Position numbers and translations under genes: made by a program. DNA of 64,000 nucleotides, from assembly GCA_937967995.1 (NCBI GenBank), contig CALBTB010000013.1, forward strand, positions 62,001 to 126,000, in the 5' to 3' direction. Each line of letters begins with the position of its first letter. The stretch's first letter is position 1. Below, piece after piece: positions 62,325-64,000 of this stretch. The notes under the pieces are model-generated. The model worked only from the letters and a program-made list of their open reading frames with translations. It ran no database searches and was not told the origin of the DNA. This DNA comes from an uncultured Gammaproteobacteria bacterium. Its GTDB lineage: Bacteria > Pseudomonadota > Gammaproteobacteria > UBA6429 > Thiohalophilaceae.

Positions 62325-62999
62325 TCAGGTAGCGTAGCGCTCGGCAAGAATCTGCGCGGTAAAGCGGCTACGCAGGTAAAAACCACGCGGCAATGTTGCC
62401 ACGCGATTTCCCGATTCATCCGTCGCATCACGTAATGCCTGGCTGTTCGCGGCTTTGGGCCTGATTTGCAGACAGACGCCGTGATGTGCGCTGATTTCAT
62501 GCACCCGTCCTAACTGGATCAGTTCCATGTGTTCTTCCCAGTCGTTCTGCAGTGCAACGTCCTGTTCAGGACTGGGTGTCCAGATAAAGCCGGTACCGAT
62601 ACGTCGTTGTGCCACCGGTATATCCGGCCCGGCTTCGATAGGTAACCACATGACACAGGCCAGCTTGCGGCGTACCCATGACGATGCCCAGTCCAGCTCG
62701 GTAAAACCATCCAGTGGTACGGTGCAGACATAGGTTGACTCGAGTGGTTGACCCTGTTGATTGACGGGCAGGGTTTTTAGCTCGACGCCGATATTCGCAA
62801 AATCCTGTTCAGCTCTGGAAGCCGCCGTGGCACCCAGACACAATTCCAGTAATTGTCCGGCCCAGCCCTTGGCATGCTGTAATCGTGACGGAACAGACTG
62901 GTGATGTTGTTCTGCAATCTCGGCCAGTGTGAGTCCGGCAATGGCTTGTGCACGTTGCAACAAAATGTCACGACTTGCAGGGGGTGATGGAGTCGACAT
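62325..62999 (-). CDS. mutH: DNA mismatch repair endonuclease MutH
   Basis: The 224-residue protein nicks the unmethylated strand at hemimethylated GATC during mismatch repair with MutS and MutL. The catalytic triad is visible in QDFANIGVELKTLP as Asp66, Glu73 and Lys75, with the same seven- and two-residue spacing as E. coli Asp70, Glu77, Lys79. Other family parts are KGWAGQLLELCLGA, YVCTVPLDGFTELDWASSWV and LPRGFYLRSRFT. Its presence implies Dam methylation in this organism, and so a gammaproteobacterial origin. Confidence 0.95.
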   Translation of the reverse strand: MSTPSPPASRDILLQRAQAIAGLTLAEIAEQHHQSVPSRLQHAKGWAGQLLELCLGATAASRAEQDFANIGVELKTLPVNQQGQPLESTYVCTVPLDGFTELDWASSWVRRKLACVMWLPIEAGPDIPVAQRRIGTGFIWTPSPEQDVALQNDWEEHMELIQLGRVHEISAHHGVCLQIRPKAANSQALRDATDESGNRVATLPRGFYLRSRFTAQILAERYAT

Positions 63000-63141
63000 G
63001 CCTGCATTTTAGTGCAGTCATTTTGGCGAATAAATGTAAAATGTGACTTAAAACCGACTACAATTTACTCATACTTGGTAATGTTACGGTTATAAACAAA
63101 TGGAGCAGGTACCTGCAGGCACAGGCCACAGGTAATAAGAG

Positions 63142-63399
63142 ATGATGGAATTTTTAACCAGTTTACCTTTTTTGCTTGCTGTCGCGTTATTTGTCGGCAT
63201 TGTTGCACTGGTCCGCATTCTCCTGTCACCGGAAAGCGCATTCGAGCGGCGCTCCCGTAAGGATCGCCGACGCGGCGGGCCCATGCCACAGACCCCCTTT
63301 TATGATGAGAACCGGGAACTTGTTACGGTTGATCGACGTGAGATGGATGATCGTCGCAAGCGGGGTTTTGTGATTACAACAGTGCAAAAAAGAATCTAG
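63142..63399 (+). CDS. Small membrane protein with basic tail
   Basis: The 85-residue product has one membrane helix (LTSLPFLLAVALFVGIVALV) and a tail full of arginine and aspartate (ERRSRKDRRRGG; VDRREMDDRRKRGF), including two RR-D motifs. No family recognised. A second ATG three bases in could be the real start. It is a stand-alone gene convergent with the next, and its function is unknown. Confidence 0.68.
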   Translation: MMEFLTSLPFLLAVALFVGIVALVRILLSPESAFERRSRKDRRRGGPMPQTPFYDENRELVTVDRREMDDRRKRGFVITTVQKRI

Positions 63400-63419
63400 A
63401 TCCGGCACGAGGCCGGATC
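63399..63419. terminator. Palindromic terminator between convergent genes
   Basis: GATCCGGC-ACGAG-GCCGGATC is a perfect eight-base-pair stem. Read leftward it is followed by TAGATTCTTTTTTG, so it can end the transcript of the gene at 63441; read rightward no T-run follows. It starts at the stop codon of the small membrane protein. Confidence 0.65.
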
Positions 63420-63440
63420 CAGAAATCGTGCAGTCGCACG

Positions 63441-64000
63441 TTAGCTGGACGCTGCGCTGTTAGTAAACGTCACAGTCCGCACGTTATCCTTCACGCAGAC
63501 CAGCTTCTTCTCGTTTTGAAGACTGCATTCCAGGCTATGACGGGTACTTTGCGGCGCCAGATTCACACCCGCATTGGTGTGCTGCGTCGGCGCCGCGCCG
63601 TAATCCCCATCCCCGTCATCTTCCTCGACCCTGACATCCGGTTTTTCCCCGGCTTTGTGTGTGCGCAGAACATTGTTCTGGTAATTGATCGTGAATTCAT
63701 CGTTGGCGCTGAAGTCAGTCAATCGGGCTATCGTAATGTAGGTAATTTCACTGTAACCAGTATTGCGAGTTTGCTCGTTGGACAGACATTTGACGACATT
63801 GGCTTTCTCCGCCTTACAAATGGTGGAGGAAGAAGGCAGAAAACCGGCCGGACGACCATTGCGTTCCCAGCGGCCGTTCATGATGGTATCCAGTAATCCC
63901 TGTGCCAGATTCGGTTTCAACGCCTTGTTTGACTTGGCCACAATGGTTTGTTTCTGTGTACTCTTAGCAGGTGAGGGTGTACTTGGTTGAGGCAAGGTTG
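63441..64000 (-). CDS. Hypothetical protein, 5' end cut by the window edge
   Basis: The frame is open to the window edge, so the protein starts outside; the visible 186 residues begin with a Pro/Thr/Ser/Lys-rich stretch (PQPSTPSPAKSTQKQTIVAK) that looks like a linker following an unseen signal or anchor. The C-terminal part has four cysteines in a repeated pattern (TICKAEKANVVKCLSNEQ; LECSLQNEKKLVCVKDN), suggesting two disulfides, and an acidic run (RVEEDDGDGDYG). No family recognised. It is probably exported or surface-located. Confidence 0.6.
   Translation of the reverse strand, partial: TLPQPSTPSPAKSTQKQTIVAKSNKALKPNLAQGLLDTIMNGRWERNGRPAGFLPSSSTICKAEKANVVKCLSNEQTRNTGYSEITYITIARLTDFSANDEFTINYQNNVLRTHKAGEKPDVRVEEDDGDGDYGAAPTQHTNAGVNLAPQSTRHSLECSLQNEKKLVCVKDNVRTVTFTNSAASS

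Noticed and set aside
1..64000. Insertion sequences, prophage or CRISPR array
   Set aside because: No transposase, integrase, phage structural gene or regularly spaced repeats were seen.

Overview
The window looks like about 64 kb of chromosome from a gammaproteobacterium with roughly 50% GC. MutH, RapA, ArfB, TamA/TamB, Fpr, a DsrC/TusE relative, a Prx-Grx hybrid peroxiredoxin and DUF3565/DUF502/DUF427 proteins together point to that class. Several small families resemble those of marine or sulfur-oxidising orders such as Chromatiales or Thiotrichales, but the order is an inference. I see no rRNA, tRNA, CRISPR array, transposase or prophage. Both ends cut a gene: fbaB at the left and an unrecognised protein at the right.

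Layout. 1-9.4 kb is housekeeping: class I aldolase, ArfB, a DUF427-Fpr pair, an AsmA-like protein, a stand-alone EF-G, a GlcG/HbpS-like protein and PpnN. 9.4-14.8 kb is the tamA-tamB operon. 15-18 kb holds a MarR regulator divergent from a DsrE-like gene, with a neat palindromic operator between them, then a TPR protein and MarC. 18-35.5 kb is a signalling island: three GGDEF-EAL proteins with different sensor domains, two HD-GYP proteins, an NYN-domain protein, a soluble PDC-sensor protein, an orphan GAF histidine kinase and a PstS-like binding protein paired with one GGDEF-EAL protein. Inserted in it is a probably Fur-controlled porin / FMN-binding protein / PepSY membrane protein cluster. 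35.8-44 kb has HtpX, a SulP transporter with a hairpin at its start codon, a tandem DsrC/TusE fusion, a Prx-Grx peroxidase with an OxyR-type site, a fatty acid desaturase, an MFS transporter and a cytochrome b561. 44-51.6 kb has RapA, a small HTH protein with a thioredoxin-like partner, an ATPase with MetA, and a membrane-anchored metzincin-like protease next to a DUF350 protein. 51.6-58.4 kb looks like a Ser/Thr phosphorylation module: an atypical kinase, a PP2C phosphatase and a pseudo-hydrolase/TlpA fusion in overlapping genes, then two FHA proteins around DoxX. 58.4-64 kb has DUF502, an amidohydrolase lipoprotein, a membrane-anchored FMN glutamate synthase-like protein and MutH.

How it works together. 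The richest theme is envelope sensing linked to cyclic-di-GMP turnover, with synthesis (GGDEF) and both degradation routes (EAL and HD-GYP) within 17 kb. The second is periplasmic redox and iron chemistry: the FMN-binding/PepSY pair, the TlpA-like fusion and cytochrome b561. The third is a compact kinase-phosphatase-FHA set without any type VI secretion genes. The least described items are the tandem DsrC fusion, the metzincin-DUF350 pair and the kinase-PP2C-TlpA fusion operon.
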